A stretch of 64,000 nucleotides of DNA. Source: Caldimonas brevitalea. GTDB lineage: Bacteria; Pseudomonadota; Gammaproteobacteria; Burkholderiales; Burkholderiaceae_C. The notes below the pieces were generated by a model. It ran no database searches. It was not told where the DNA came from and worked only from the letters and a program-made list of their open reading frames with translations. Positions 1 to 9,227 of this stretch are shown one piece after another; the stretch's first letter is position 1, and the number at the start of each line of letters is the position of its first letter. Made by a program: the position numbers and the translations under genes. The stretch is taken from the NCBI RefSeq assembly GCF_001017435.1, contig NZ_CP011371.1, positions 5,270,001 through 5,334,000 on the forward strand, in the 5' to 3' direction.

Positions 1-145
1 CCACCGGGCGGCCATCGAAGCGCAGCGCAAAGGCGCGTGCCCCCTGGCTCCACAACACGATGTCGAAGGGCACGGCGGGCCCGCGCTCGACCAGGGCGTC
101 CGCCTCGCACAACTCGACTTCCGTAGGCTTCAAAACTTCACTCAT
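1..145 (-). CDS. Rieske [2Fe-2S] domain protein, N-terminal fragment
   Basis: The gene runs off the left edge, so only the first 48 codons are present, starting at the ATG at 143-145. The visible stretch (FDIVLW, then AFALRFDG at about residues 37-44) resembles the opening beta strands of the small Rieske proteins that Burkholderiales carry next to this HAD phosphatase and rluC. The Cys-His cluster-binding boxes would lie beyond the edge and cannot be seen. It follows the phosphatase on the same strand after about 35 bp and is probably co-transcribed with rluC. The identification rests mainly on gene order plus this short match. Confidence 0.55.
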   Translation of the reverse strand, partial: MSEVLKPTEVELCEADALVERGPAVPFDIVLWSQGARAFALRFDGRPV

Positions 146-180
146 CACGACTTCCTACCGATCACAACATCCACGCGCCC

Positions 181-858
181 TCAGGCGTTTGCATCCAGCC
201 ATTGCTGCAGCTCGCGCACCGAGTGGGCGACGAAGCGCGGCCCGTAGTCCTGGAAGAACGTGGGCTCGTGCGCGCCGTAGCTCACCGCGACGCTCGCCGT
301 GCGCGCGTTCACGGCCAGCTGCAGGTCGTGTGTGGTGTCGCCGATCATCAGGGTGCGTTCCGGCTCGACGCCGAACTCCGCCATCAGCTCTTCGAGCATG
401 CGCGGGTGCGGTTTCGGCAAGGTTTCATCGGCCGTGCGGGTGGCGTCGAACACGCCCCGCAGCAGCACCGTCTTGAGCGCTTCGTCGAGCCCGCGGCGCG
501 ACTTGCCGGTGGCCACCGCCAGCCAGTGGTGGCGCTGCTTCAAGGCCTGCAGCATGCCCAGCACGCCCTCGAACAGCGTCAGCTCGTGCTGGCGCTTGAA
601 ATAGTGCTGACGGTAGCGTTGCGTCAGTTCGGGGTAGAGATGCGGCGCCAGGCCCGGTGCGGCGTGCTCGAAGGCTTCCTGCAAGCCCATGCCGATCACA
701 TAGGCGGCGCGGCTGTCGTCGGGCACGGGCACCTTCAGATCGGCGCAGGCGGCCTGGATGCTGCGCACGATCAGCGCGGTGGAATCGAACAAGGTGCCAT
801 CCCAGTCGAACACGATCAGGTCGTACTGGCGCGGGCGGTGAAGACGGTGGTCGTTCAT
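181..858 (-). CDS. HAD-family phosphatase (phosphoglycolate phosphatase-like)
   Basis: This is a 225-residue haloacid dehalogenase-type hydrolase of the Gph/PGP group, which dephosphorylates small cytoplasmic phosphometabolites. Motif I is FDWDGTLFDS with nucleophile Asp18 and acid/base Asp20. A helical cap follows, then the conserved Lys in ATGKSRRG and motif IV in GDTTHD. The start at 858 was chosen because it gives a 4-bp ATGA overlap with the rluC stop; a longer in-frame reading upstream only copies rluC sequence. In related genomes this gene sits between rluC and a Rieske protein, as here. The exact substrate cannot be read from sequence. Confidence 0.9.
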   Translation of the reverse strand: MNDHRLHRPRQYDLIVFDWDGTLFDSTALIVRSIQAACADLKVPVPDDSRAAYVIGMGLQEAFEHAAPGLAPHLYPELTQRYRQHYFKRQHELTLFEGVLGMLQALKQRHHWLAVATGKSRRGLDEALKTVLLRGVFDATRTADETLPKPHPRMLEELMAEFGVEPERTLMIGDTTHDLQLAVNARTASVAVSYGAHEPTFFQDYGPRFVAHSVRELQQWLDANA

Positions 859-1952
859 GGATGGGCCGGCAGCACCGGCAGGGCAGACAACAATTCGGTG
901 CACTCGGACGGCAGCGGCGCTTCCAGCTGGATGGTCTCGCCGTTCGCCGGATGTTCGAAACGCAGCCGACGGGCGTGCAAAAACATGCGGTCGAAACGGC
1001 ACCCGGGCACGGCCTCGCCGCGGGCGAGTGCCTTGTTCAGCGCGAAATCGCCGTATTTCTCGTCGCCGGCGATCGGATGGCCTTCGTGCAGCAGATGCAC
1101 GCGGATCTGGTGGGTGCGGCCGGTCTTGATGGTGACATCGAGCAAGGTGAAGCCGGCATAGGTTTCGGCGATGCGCACCAGCGTGATCGAGCGGCGGCCA
1201 TCGTCGTCGGCCGGCGACACCGCGCGCACGCGCCGTTCGCCCTCGCCGGTGAGGTATTTGTGCAGCGGGACGTCGATCACCTTGCGGTTCGCCGGCCAGG
1301 CGCCGACCACCAGCGCCGCATAGGTCTTGCCGGTCTCGCGCTGGCGGAACTGGTCCTGCAGCAGGGTCAGCGCGCTGCGCTTTTTCGCCAGCAACAGCAC
1401 CCCCGAGGTCTCCTTGTCGAGCCGGTGCACCAGTTCGAGGAAGCGGGCCTGCGGGCGGGAGCGGCGCAATTGCTCGATCACGCCGAAGCTCACACCGCTG
1501 CCGCCATGCACCGCGACGCCGGCGGGCTTGTTGACCGCGAGCAGATGGTCGTCCTCGAACAACACCGGGAACTCGCGCGCCGGCGCCGGCGGGGCGGAGG
1601 CGCGCTCGGCCTGACGCACCGGCGGCACGCGGACCTCGTCGCCCAGGGCCAACCGCGTGTCGGCGGCCGCCCGGCCCTTGTTGACCCGCACCTCGCCGCT
1701 GCGCACGATACGGTAGACGTGGGTCTTCGGCACGCCCTTGAGCGTCTTCAGCAGGAAGTTGTCGAGCCGTTGACCCGCGGAGCCTTCGTCGATCACCAGG
1801 CGCTGCACGGCCGGTGCGCGCGCCTCGGGCCCGGCGCTGGGGACCACAGCCTGTTTCGGGGCCGCTGGCCGCGACCCGCGTGGGGCGCGGCCAGCGGTTT
1901 CAGCAGGTTCCACCTGCCTTGGCCGTTTCGCCCCTATAATCCGTTGCACCAC
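855..1952 (-). CDS. rluC: 23S rRNA pseudouridine synthase RluC
   Basis: RluC makes pseudouridines 955, 2504 and 2580 in 23S rRNA (E. coli numbering). An S4 RNA-binding domain occupies about residues 58-105 (SAGQRLDNFLL to VNKGR), followed by the RluA-type catalytic domain. The hallmark HRLDKETSG is at 176-184, with catalytic Asp179. The annotated start is a GTG at 1952. The first 45 or so residues are low-complexity and poorly conserved in the family, so a later GTG (near residue 36) is possible. The gene is divergent from rne, and a TATAAT on the opposite strand lies inside its first codons. It overlaps the HAD phosphatase by 4 bp. Confidence 0.92.
   Translation of the reverse strand: MVQRIIGAKRPRQVEPAETAGRAPRGSRPAAPKQAVVPSAGPEARAPAVQRLVIDEGSAGQRLDNFLLKTLKGVPKTHVYRIVRSGEVRVNKGRAAADTRLALGDEVRVPPVRQAERASAPPAPAREFPVLFEDDHLLAVNKPAGVAVHGGSGVSFGVIEQLRRSRPQARFLELVHRLDKETSGVLLLAKKRSALTLLQDQFRQRETGKTYAALVVGAWPANRKVIDVPLHKYLTGEGERRVRAVSPADDDGRRSITLVRIAETYAGFTLLDVTIKTGRTHQIRVHLLHEGHPIAGDEKYGDFALNKALARGEAVPGCRFDRMFLHARRLRFEHPANGETIQLEAPLPSECTELLSALPVLPAHP
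1911..1940 (+). promoter_or_regulatory. candidate rne promoter (-10 TATAAT)
   Basis: A perfect sigma70 -10 hexamer, TATAAT, lies at 1935-1940 on the plus strand. No strong -35 is found at the ideal spacing; the 1912-1917 hexamer is weak. If used, it would start a leader of about 690 nt ahead of rne and would sit inside the annotated 5' end of the divergent rluC. Confidence 0.35.
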
Positions 1953-2641
1953 GTTTGCGTTGTAAGTGTTTGATTTTCAAGAGTTTACCCGCCACTCTGC
2001 CGACCCTGATCGGAAGAGTGTCGACAGCACGGGCAGGCAAAGTGGTTCGCAAGGCCCAGGCGTGATGAAGTTGCAAAACGCCGGCCCTGCATATTTGGTG
2101 ATGCAACGCAGTCCGGCATGGCGGGCCGCTTCCCAAGGTGAAGTGGCGGCCGAGGTTGGGGCTGCGATAGAGCGAACGTCGAAAGAACCCAAGAACAAGG
2201 TTTCCGGCCGCAGGCCGGGCCCGCCCGACCGTTGGGGGCCGACCCGGCCCGCGGCGACATCGGGTGTCCGCCTGCAGCCCGCTCCGAAGACTCTCCCCAC
2301 GGATGCTGTTCCCCCTCCCCTCGCTTCCCCCCTTGCGCTGCACCGCCGCGGATGTGACCCCGCGGCCGGTTTGCGCCTGGCCGCACGTGGCACGCCTGGT
2401 CGTGCACCACGCCGGGAAGGAGTCGGGGCGCATCAGGGCCGCCCTTCCCTCGAAGGGCGTGGTCATGCGGATGCATGCGCCAACGCTGTTCTCCTGATCT
2501 TGAAGATCAGAGCAGTCCAGGGCGATTCCTTTCGGTTCCACCTCGTTTCTCGTGCATCGATGAGTCGCCCCTGACAGTGATTGTCCGAGGCGACATGTTG
2601 GTATTGCCGCGACCGCAGATGTCGCCGGCAGGAGGAGCGCA
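1953..2641 (+). promoter_or_regulatory. long rne 5' leader, no gene seen
   Basis: No convincing protein-coding frame is present in these 689 bases. Possible RNA structures include an 8-bp stem at 2440-2447/2452-2459 with a 4-nt loop, and CTGATC-TTGAA-GATCAG at 2494-2510. The rne ribosome-binding site GGAGGAG ends just before the start at 2642. In E. coli the rne leader is cleaved by RNase E and mediates autoregulation. A similar role here is inference from the length and position. Confidence 0.45.
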
Positions 2642-5600
2642 ATGAAACGCATGCTGATCAATGCGACGCAGCAGGAAGAGCGTCGCCTGGCTATCGTCGA
2701 TGGCCAGAAACTGCTCGATTTCGAAACCGAAATCGAAGGACGGGAACAGCGCAAGGGCAACATCTACAAGGCGGTGGTCACCCGCGTAGAACCGTCGCTC
2801 GAGGCCTGTTTCGTCGACTACGGCGAGGAGCGCCACGGCTTTTTGCCCTTCAAGGAAATCTCCCGACAGTATTTCAAGGACGGCGTGGACGTCCGCAACG
2901 CCAAGATCTCCGACGCGATCAAGGAAGGCCAGGAACTGCTGGTCCAGGTCGAGAAGGAAGAGCGCGGCAACAAGGGCGCCGCCCTCACCACCTTCATCTC
3001 GCTGGCCGGCCGCTACCTGGTGCTGATGCCCAACAACCCCCGCGGCGGTGGTGTTTCTCGCCGCATCGAGGGTGAGGACCGTGAAGAACTGAAGGAAGCC
3101 CTCGACCAGCTCGATTACCCGAAGGGCATGAGCCTGATCGCCCGCACCGCAGGCATCGGCCGCAGCGTCGCCGAGCTGCAGTGGGACTTGAACTACATGC
3201 TGAAGCTGTGGACCGCCATCGACGGCGCAGCCCAGTCTCGCAAAGGCGCCTTCCTGATCTACCAGGAATCGTCGCTGGTGATCCGCGCGATCCGCGACTA
3301 CTTCACCGCCGACATCGGCGAAATCCTGATCGACACCGACGACATCTACGATCAGGCCCAGCAGTTCATGAACCACGTGATGCCGGACAACTCCGGCCGC
3401 GTGAAACGCTACCGCGACGACGCGCCGCTGTTCAGCCGCTTCCAGATCGAGCACCAGATCGAAACGGCGTTCTCGCGCACCGTCAACCTGCCCTCGGGCG
3501 GCGCCATCGTGATCGACCACACCGAAGCGCTGGTGTCGATCGACGTCAACTCGGCGCGCGCGACCCGCGGCGGCGACATCGAGGAAACCGCCACCCGCAC
3601 CAACCTGGAAGCAGCCGACGAGATCGCCCGCCAGATGCGGCTGCGCGACCTGGGCGGCCTGATCGTGGTGGACTTCATCGACATGGAAGAGTCGAAGAAC
3701 CGCCGCGAGGTCGAAACCCGGCTGCGCGACGCGCTGCGCCAAGATCGCGCCCGCGTGCAGTTCAGCTCGATCTCCAAGTTCGGCCTGCTGGAGCTGTCGC
3801 GCCAGCGCCTGCGCCCGGCACTGAGCGAAGGCTCGCACATCACCTGCCCGCGCTGCAACGGCACCGGCCACATCCGCGACACCGAGTCGAGCGCGCTGCA
3901 GATCCTGCGCATGGTGCAGGAAGAGGCGATGAAGGAGAACACCTTCGCCGTCCACGTGCAAGTGCCGGTCGAGGTGACCTCCTTCCTGCTCAATGAAAAG
4001 CGGATGGAGATCAACAAGATCGAGTTCAAGCAGAGCGTGAAGGTGCTGCTGGTGCCCAATAAGCACCTGGAGACGCCCAACTACAAGCTCGAACGCCTGC
4101 GCCACGACGACCCGCGGGTCGAGAACCTGCAGGCCAGCTACTCGATGATCGAGGAGCCGGACGACGAGGTCGGCATCACCCGGCGCGAGAAGGCCAAGCC
4201 CAAGCAGGAACCGGTGATCAAGGGCCTGCTGCCCGAGCAGCCGGCGCCCCCGTCGCCGGCCAAGGAAGTGGCCCCGGCGCCGGCCCCTGTGGCCGCCGCA
4301 CCGGTCACGACCGCGCCTGCCGCGGCGACGCGCCCGAGCGCTGCGGCGCCGGCCGCCGGCGGCGGCTTCTTCGGCTGGATCAAGAAGCTGTTCGGCGCAC
4401 CGGCCGCGCCGGAACCGGCGCCGGCGCCCGTGCCGGCTCCCGTCGCCGCCCCGGCCGCGAAGGAAGCCCAGGACGGGCGCCGTCGCGGAGGTGGCGGTGA
4501 GGCGCGCGGCGAACGCGGCGGTGAGCGTGGCGAGGGCCGACGCGGCGGTGGCCGCGGTGGCCGCGAGAACGGACGCGAGGAAGGCGCGCGAGCCGAAGGC
4601 CGACGTGAAGGTCGCGAGGGCCGGGAAGGCCGTGACCGCAACCGCGACCAGCGTGGCAAGGCCGCGGGTGCCGATGTCGGCACCGCGATGCCGCTGGAGC
4701 TGAGCGGGGAGGCCGGCGCACGCAAGGAACGCCCGCCACGTGAACCGCGCGAGCCGCGTGAACCGCGCAACGTCGAGGCACGTGAAGGCGCTGCGCCGCA
4801 AGAGCCGCGTGGCCGCGGTGAGGGTCGCGGTGAGGGTCGCGGTGAAGGCCGCCGCGGGCCCCGCCCGGAACGCGAACTGCCGCCCGCGGCAGAGACCGTC
4901 GAGGCCGGCGAGGAGGGTTTTGCCGACACCGTGCCGCAAGACGGTGCCGTGGAAGCCGCCGGCGAGGCGCAGCGTGACGGACGCCGCCGCCGCCGCGGTG
5001 GCCGCGGCCGCCGTGAGCGAGATGCAGCGACCGAGAGCCAGGACCTGGGCGGCGAAAGCGCCGAAACCGGCGACACCACCGCCTTGCAGCCGGACAACGC
5101 CGGCCTGCTGGGCGAAACGCAAGTGGTGGACACCGGCGCCGCGGCCGAGCCGTTGAGCGCCGAGGCCGAAGCGGGCGGCGACGACACCGCCGCACGCGAA
5201 GGCGAAGGCCGCCGCCGCGGCCGTGGGCGCGACCGCTACCGTCGCGAGAAGCGCGAGCAGGACGGCACCGCACCGTCGGAGGTGGTGACCGAGGCCGAGG
5301 TCGTGGAAGGCGAACCGGCCGATCTGCAAGACGTCGCGCCCACCAGCCCTGCCCCCGCCGCAGAGCCGGCCGTGGTGCCGACCCCGGTGGCAGCGCCGGC
5401 GGTTGCTGCTGCGGCACCGCTGCCCGCGGTGGCGCCGCAGCGTCCGCAACCCTTCGTGCTGCCGCTGGCCGACCTGCAGAACGTCGCCGCGCAAGCGGGG
5501 CTGGAATGGGTCAACTCGGACGCCGAGAAGGTCCGTGCCGCCCAGGACAGCATCGCCCGCGAGCCCCAGCCGCCGCGCGTCCCGCGTGAGCGCAAGCCGG

Positions 5601-5698
5601 TCGTGACGGTCGACGAAGGCCCGCTGGTGCTGGTCGAAACCCGCACCGACCTGGCCCGCGTGACCCTGCCGTTCGAAACCGGCGCCGAGGTGCGCTGA
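2642..5698 (+). CDS. rne: ribonuclease E
   Basis: RNase E is the essential endoribonuclease that scaffolds mRNA decay and processes rRNA and tRNA. The 1018-residue protein begins with the N-terminal catalytic half. An S1 RNA-binding region lies at about 36-118, and the Mg-binding DNase I-like aspartates are Asp301 ([11 protein letters not shown]) and Asp344 (VVDFIDM), matching E. coli 303 and 346. The Zn-link CPRC is at 402-405 (E. coli CPxC 404-407). After about residue 500 it becomes disordered, with Pro/Ala and Arg/Gly/Glu-rich tracts. A conserved amphipathic patch, [12 protein letters not shown] at 574-585, lies where E. coli has its membrane-targeting helix. A triple 12-bp repeat at 4817-4852 encodes GEGR repeats. 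A strong GGAGGAG ribosome-binding site fixes the start. Confidence 0.97.
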   Translation: MKRMLINATQQEERRLAIVDGQKLLDFETEIEGREQRKGNIYKAVVTRVEPSLEACFVDYGEERHGFLPFKEISRQYFKDGVDVRNAKISDAIKEGQELLVQVEKEERGNKGAALTTFISLAGRYLVLMPNNPRGGGVSRRIEGEDREELKEALDQLDYPKGMSLIARTAGIGRSVAELQWDLNYMLKLWTAIDGAAQSRKGAFLIYQESSLVIRAIRDYFTADIGEILIDTDDIYDQAQQFMNHVMPDNSGRVKRYRDDAPLFSRFQIEHQIETAFSRTVNLPSGGAIVIDHTEALVSIDVNSARATRGGDIEETATRTNLEAADEIARQMRLRDLGGLIVVDFIDMEESKNRREVETRLRDALRQDRARVQFSSISKFGLLELSRQRLRPALSEGSHITCPRCNGTGHIRDTESSALQILRMVQEEAMKENTFAVHVQVPVEVTSFLLNEKRMEINKIEFKQSVKVLLVPNKHLETPNYKLERLRHDDPRVENLQASYSMIEEPDDEVGITRREKAKPKQEPVIKGLLPEQPAPPSPAKEVAPAPAPVAAAPVTTAPAAATRPSAAAPAAGGGFFGWIKKLFGAPAAPEPAPAPVPAPVAAPAAKEAQDGRRRGGGGEARGERGGERGEGRRGGGRGGRENGREEGARAEGRREGREGREGRDRNRDQRGKAAGADVGTAMPLELSGEAGARKERPPREPREPREPRNVEAREGAAPQEPRGRGEGRGEGRGEGRRGPRPERELPPAAETVEAGEEGFADTVPQDGAVEAAGEAQRDGRRRRRGGRGRRERDAATESQDLGGESAETGDTTALQPDNAGLLGETQVVDTGAAAEPLSAEAEAGGDDTAAREGEGRRRGRGRDRYRREKREQDGTAPSEVVTEAEVVEGEPADLQDVAPTSPAPAAEPAVVPTPVAAPAVAAAAPLPAVAPQRPQPFVLPLADLQNVAAQAGLEWVNSDAEKVRAAQDSIAREPQPPRVPRERKPVVTVDEGPLVLVETRTDLARVTLPFETGAEVR
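4817..4852 (+). repeat. three tandem 12-bp units inside rne
   Basis: Two identical 12-bp units (ggtgagggtcgc) and a third differing at two positions encode G-E-G-R repeats in the disordered Arg-rich tail of RNase E. Copy number of such repeats commonly varies between strains. Confidence 0.8.
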
Positions 5699-5738
5699 AC
5701 CCGGAAGGCGCCGGCCCCGGCGCCCGGTCCAGGCAAAC

Positions 5739-5775
5739 GACAACGCCGCCGAAGGCTGACTTCGGCGGCGTTGTC
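5739..5775 (+). terminator. rho-independent-type terminator after rne
   Basis: A perfect 16-bp stem (5739-5754 with 5760-5775) and 5-nt loop lie 41 bp after the rne stop. Only a short T-containing tail (ATTTG) follows, so it may act mainly as a 3'-end stabilising hairpin or as a two-way barrier. Confidence 0.75.
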
Positions 5776-6088
5776 ATTTGAAGCGCGGCTGGCAGCCTCG
5801 CCATGCCGGGCAAGCGGGCGGTGCAAAGGCCGGCGCAGACCGACCTGCCGCGCACCGTGAAGCACGGCCCACCGCCGTCTGCAATACCTTTGCACGGGTG
5901 CCGCAGCCGCTTCGAGCAGCGGCGGGAGCGTGAACGCGCTCGACGGGCGGCCCACCCCGTCCGGCACACCTTTTTCGGCATCGCAAAACCCGAATCCGAG
6001 TTTCGTCATCTCCTGCTTTGCGCCTCGCCTCTCGGCGCCCAGACTGCTTGCCGTGACCCCGCAGGGGGCACGACGAAAGGAACTGGAG
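5776..6088. other. intergenic region between rne and the SDR gene
   Basis: I see no gene in these 313 bases. The right end presumably holds the promoter of the downstream dehydrogenase, and an AAAGGA ribosome-binding site is just before its start. No further element stands out. Confidence 0.5.
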
Positions 6089-6838
6089 ATGCAAGAGAGC
6101 ACAGAAATGAAACAACGGACGCCCCAGCGCGTGCTGGTCGTCGGCGGCGGTTCGGGCATGGGCCGGGCCGTGGTGGCGCAATTGCTCGCGCGCGGTGATG
6201 CGGTGGTGGCCGCCGGCAGAAGCCGGCCGCGATTGAACACGCTACGCGAGGCGCTGGCCACGCCAGCGAGGCTGGACACGGAGACGGTCGACGTGACCCA
6301 GGAGCAAGACGTCGAGCGGCTGTTTCGCGGCATCGGCGAGCTTGATCACATCGTCTGCACCGCCGCCGACATCGCCGGCGCCTACGAACTGCTGCCACAG
6401 CTGAGCATGGCGGCGGTGGAACGTGTCGTCCGCTCCAAGCTGCTCGGCCCCTTGATGCTGGCCAAGCACGGAGCGCCGTGTCTACCGACCACCGGTTCCA
6501 TCACCTTCACCTCCGGCATCGCGGCTTATCGGCCGGCCCCCAAAGGAGCGGCGGTTGCCGCGGCCAATGCGGGCCTGGAGGGCCTGGCCAAGGCGCTCGC
6601 CGTGGAACTGGGGCCCGTGCGGGTCAATGTGGTCTCGCCAGGCTGGGTCGACACCGGCATCTGGCAACACGTCGCCGGGGATGCCAAGCGCAGCGTGCTC
6701 GACGCCATGGCCGAGCGACTACCGGTGCGCAGGACCGGGCAGCCGTCCGACATCGCGCAGGCCATCCTGCACCTGCTCGACAACGGCTACATCTCGGGCA
6801 CCGTTGTGCACGTGGACGGTGGGCACCGTCTGGCCTGA
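6089..6838 (+). CDS. short-chain dehydrogenase-fold protein lacking the YxxxK pair
   Basis: This 249-residue Rossmann protein has the SDR cofactor motif GGGSGMG at 19-25 and the family's closing VSPGWVDTG and HVDGG segments. At the active site Ser142 is present. The positions that should be the catalytic Tyr and Lys are Val156 and Asn160, by direct comparison with FabG at 22549-23298 (Ser143, Tyr156, Lys160). It may therefore bind NAD(P)(H) without normal SDR chemistry, or use other residues. The ATG at 6089 has AAAGGA upstream; a second in-frame ATG at 6107 is possible. The 3' end overlaps the opposing LysR gene by 120 bp. The substrate is unknown. Confidence 0.85.
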   Translation: MQESTEMKQRTPQRVLVVGGGSGMGRAVVAQLLARGDAVVAAGRSRPRLNTLREALATPARLDTETVDVTQEQDVERLFRGIGELDHIVCTAADIAGAYELLPQLSMAAVERVVRSKLLGPLMLAKHGAPCLPTTGSITFTSGIAAYRPAPKGAAVAAANAGLEGLAKALAVELGPVRVNVVSPGWVDTGIWQHVAGDAKRSVLDAMAERLPVRRTGQPSDIAQAILHLLDNGYISGTVVHVDGGHRLA

Positions 6839-7726
6839 CACCACCTCTCGCGCCGTTTGCAGAAACACCCGCAGCGCCGGGGCAGGTCGCCGCTGGCGGC
6901 GGGACACCATGAAGATCGGCACGGTCGCGAACCGATGATCGTCGAGCGGCACCAGCGCCAGACCTTGCGAGGCGCCAGGAAATGAAACGGCCAGGCGCGG
7001 CACGATCGACACGCCGGCGCCGGCGGCCACCAAGGCACGCGCGGCGGCGATGCTGCCGCTTTCCATGCCGACCTGCAGGGGTGATCCCGACGCGGCGGAC
7101 ACAGCGTCAAGCAGCCCTCGGTAGACGCACCCCCTGGCGGTGGCCACGACACGTTCACCCGCCAGATCCTGCGGCGACAAGGCGCTGCGTTGCGCCAGCC
7201 GGTGGTGTTGCGGCAGGATGACCACCGCTTCATCTTGGCCCACGCGCTCTGTCTCGAGTTCGGCGTCGTCGGCATGGCTGAAGAGAAAGGCGGCGTCGAG
7301 CGTGCCGCCCTTCACCCCCAGTCGCAACGCGACCGTGGCGTCGGTGTCCAGGACCAGCTGCACCTGGGGACACCGGCCGGCGAAGACCTCAGCGATACGC
7401 GGCAACACCGCGGCGCACAACGACTCCAGAGCGCCGACCCGGAGCTGGCCGCGCATCGCCTCGGCATGGGCAGCCACCGCGGCTTCCGCCTGGCGGCTCA
7501 GGTCGAGTAGCTCCTTCGCATAGTCGAGCAGCACCTCACCTGCCCCGGTGATGCGAAGACCGTCGCGCGTGCGCATGAACAGCTTGGCGCCGAGGTGCGC
7601 CTCCAGCGCGGACAACTGCTCCGACACGCTCGACGGCGACAGATGCACCAGCCCGGCCGCTCGCGTCAGGTTGCGCGTCTGGGCAATCGAGACGAACACC
7701 TGAAGCTGGCGGAGCTGGAGTGGCAT
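6719..7726 (-). CDS. LysR-family transcriptional regulator
   Basis: This 335-residue regulator has an N-terminal winged helix-turn-helix at about 3-62 (LRQLQVFVSIAQTRNLTRAA, then SPSSVSEQLSALE). A substrate-binding effector domain fills about 90-300. LTTRs usually are 290-310 residues. The extra C-terminal 35 or so residues are encoded antisense to the last 120 bp of the convergent SDR gene and look unlike family sequence. The tail may have been created by loss of an earlier stop. Being convergent with the SDR gene, it may regulate it, but an operator cannot be recognised. It lies 36 bp downstream of nagZ on the same strand. Confidence 0.9.
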   Translation of the reverse strand: MPLQLRQLQVFVSIAQTRNLTRAAGLVHLSPSSVSEQLSALEAHLGAKLFMRTRDGLRITGAGEVLLDYAKELLDLSRQAEAAVAAHAEAMRGQLRVGALESLCAAVLPRIAEVFAGRCPQVQLVLDTDATVALRLGVKGGTLDAAFLFSHADDAELETERVGQDEAVVILPQHHRLAQRSALSPQDLAGERVVATARGCVYRGLLDAVSAASGSPLQVGMESGSIAAARALVAAGAGVSIVPRLAVSFPGASQGLALVPLDDHRFATVPIFMVSRRQRRPAPALRVFLQTAREVVSGQTVPTVHVHNGARDVAVVEQVQDGLRDVGRLPGPAHR

Positions 7727-7762
7727 GGCGCCGGGGGCCCAAGGGCAGAGCGGGCCGGCGGC

Positions 7763-8824
7763 TCAGGGCAGGCGGGCGAGTGCCTGCTGGTAGCGCGGCT
7801 GGTGCATCAGTTCGTCCCAGGTGTGCGGGGCGGTCTGGGGCAGCAGGTCGAGACGCCGCGCTTCGCTGTCGGCGCTGGCCTGCCAAAGGCCGTCGGCCAG
7901 GGCTTGCTCCAGCCCGTCGAGCAGTTCGTCGACACCCGCGCCGCCGTTGAGCGACTGGTTGCACAGCAGCACCAGGTCACAACCGGCATTGAGCGCGGCG
8001 ATCGCACCCTCGACCGGCGTGCCCGCCACGGTCGCGCCCTGCATGCTCAGGTCGTCGCTGAAGATCACACCGGTGAAGCCGAGCCGCGTGCGCAGGATGT
8101 CTTGCAGCCAGCGGTCGGAAAAACCGGCCGGCTGGGCGTCGACCTTGGGGTAGATCACGTGCGCCGGCATCACCGCGGCCAGCGAAGTGCTGAGCCACTC
8201 GTAGGGCTTGGCGTCGTCGGCGAGGATGTCCTTGAGCGAGCGCTTGTCGACCGGCACGTCGACATGCGAGTCGGCCGCCACGTACCCGTGCCCCGGGAAG
8301 TGCTTCCCGCAGGCCTGCATGCCGGCCAGCAACAGCCCTTGCATCACGCTCTTCGCCAGCATCGTCACGACCCGGGCGTCACGATGGAAGGCGCGGTCGC
8401 CGATGACACCGCTAGGGCCGTGGTCGAGGTCGAGCACCGGCGTGAAGCTGAAATCGACACCGCAGGCCCGCAGTTCGGCGGCCAGGATGTAACCGCATGC
8501 GGTGGCGGCGTCGGTCGCCAGCAGCGCATCCTGCATCCACAACTCACCGAGTGCGCGCATCGGCGGCAAATGGGTGAAACCGTCGGTCTTGAAGCGCTGC
8601 ACCCGGCCGCCTTCATGGTCGACGCAGATCAACACGTCAGGCCGGATCGACTTGATCTCGGCGCACAGCTCGGTGAGCTGCTGGCGGCTCTCCCAATTGC
8701 GGGCGAACAGGATCAGGCCGCCGGTGAGGGGGTGCTGCAGCCGGCGGCGGTCGTCGTCGTCCAGTCGGGTGCCGGCGATGTCGAGCACGACGGCGGCATG
8801 GTCGGTACGCTGGGATGCATCCAT
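7763..8824 (-). CDS. nagZ: beta-N-acetylhexosaminidase NagZ
   Basis: NagZ is a cytoplasmic glycoside hydrolase family 3 enzyme that removes GlcNAc from 1,6-anhydroMurNAc-peptides in peptidoglycan recycling. The 353-residue product has the VDHEGGRVQRF substrate loop and the GH3 NagZ signature KHFPGHG followed by DSH, which contains the His/Asp acid-base dyad. The nucleophile region is IFSDDLSM. The start at 8824 (MDASQRTDH) begins 7 bp after the acpS stop; an in-frame extension upstream would run into acpS and is rejected. It is the last gene of the lepA-to-nagZ group. Confidence 0.95.
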   Translation of the reverse strand: MDASQRTDHAAVVLDIAGTRLDDDDRRRLQHPLTGGLILFARNWESRQQLTELCAEIKSIRPDVLICVDHEGGRVQRFKTDGFTHLPPMRALGELWMQDALLATDAATACGYILAAELRACGVDFSFTPVLDLDHGPSGVIGDRAFHRDARVVTMLAKSVMQGLLLAGMQACGKHFPGHGYVAADSHVDVPVDKRSLKDILADDAKPYEWLSTSLAAVMPAHVIYPKVDAQPAGFSDRWLQDILRTRLGFTGVIFSDDLSMQGATVAGTPVEGAIAALNAGCDLVLLCNQSLNGGAGVDELLDGLEQALADGLWQASADSEARRLDLLPQTAPHTWDELMHQPRYQQALARLP

Positions 8825-8831
8825 AACAGGT

Positions 8832-9227
8832 TCAGTCTTTCGTTTCGACCACCACAAAACTGGCGGCATAGTCGGATTCGTCGGTCACGCTGAGATGCGC
8901 GCGCAGGCCGCGCTCGTCGAACCAGGCGGCGAGCTGGCGGTGCAAGCGGATCTCGGGCTTGCCGCTCGGCGCCTTGACCACCTCGCAGTCGCGCCAGGTC
9001 ATCGGCATGCGCATGCCCATGCCGATCGCCTTCGAGAAAGCCTCCTTGGCCGAGAACCGGGTCGCCAGGTAGCGCAAGCCGCGCGCCGGCACCCGGGCGA
9101 GGCGCTCGCGGAACACGCTCATTTCGTGCGGGCCGAGCACCTTGGCCGCAAAACGTTCGCCGTGACGGGCGTAGGCCGCTTCGATACGGCGGATGTCGCA
9201 GATGTCCGTGCCGATGCCGTAGATCAT
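8832..9227 (-). CDS. acpS: holo-[acyl-carrier-protein] synthase
   Basis: AcpS moves 4'-phosphopantetheine from CoA to the serine of AcpP. The 131-residue protein has the canonical start MIYGIGTDI with the metal-binding Asp. The second motif is [13 protein letters not shown], with the catalytic Glu-Ala-Lys region. Length is normal for the family. It overlaps pdxJ by 4 bp (ATGA) and precedes nagZ by 7 bp, so it is translated within the same operon. Its substrate gene acpP lies 13 kb away in this window. Confidence 0.96.
   Translation of the reverse strand: MIYGIGTDICDIRRIEAAYARHGERFAAKVLGPHEMSVFRERLARVPARGLRYLATRFSAKEAFSKAIGMGMRMPMTWRDCEVVKAPSGKPEIRLHRQLAAWFDERGLRAHLSVTDESDYAASFVVVETKD

Noticed and set aside
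4491..5156. Arg/Ala-rich plus-strand frames inside rne
   Set aside because: They are out-of-frame readings of the RNase E repeat tail.
4481..5240. Clustered short repeats considered as a CRISPR array
   Set aside because: The units are codon-level repeats encoding RGE/GEGR in rne, without regular spacers. No CRISPR array was seen anywhere in the window.
2507..5743. Very long antisense frame across rne
   Set aside because: It is a by-product of high GC third positions in rne; composition is repetitive Ala/Arg/Gly/Leu and matches no protein family.
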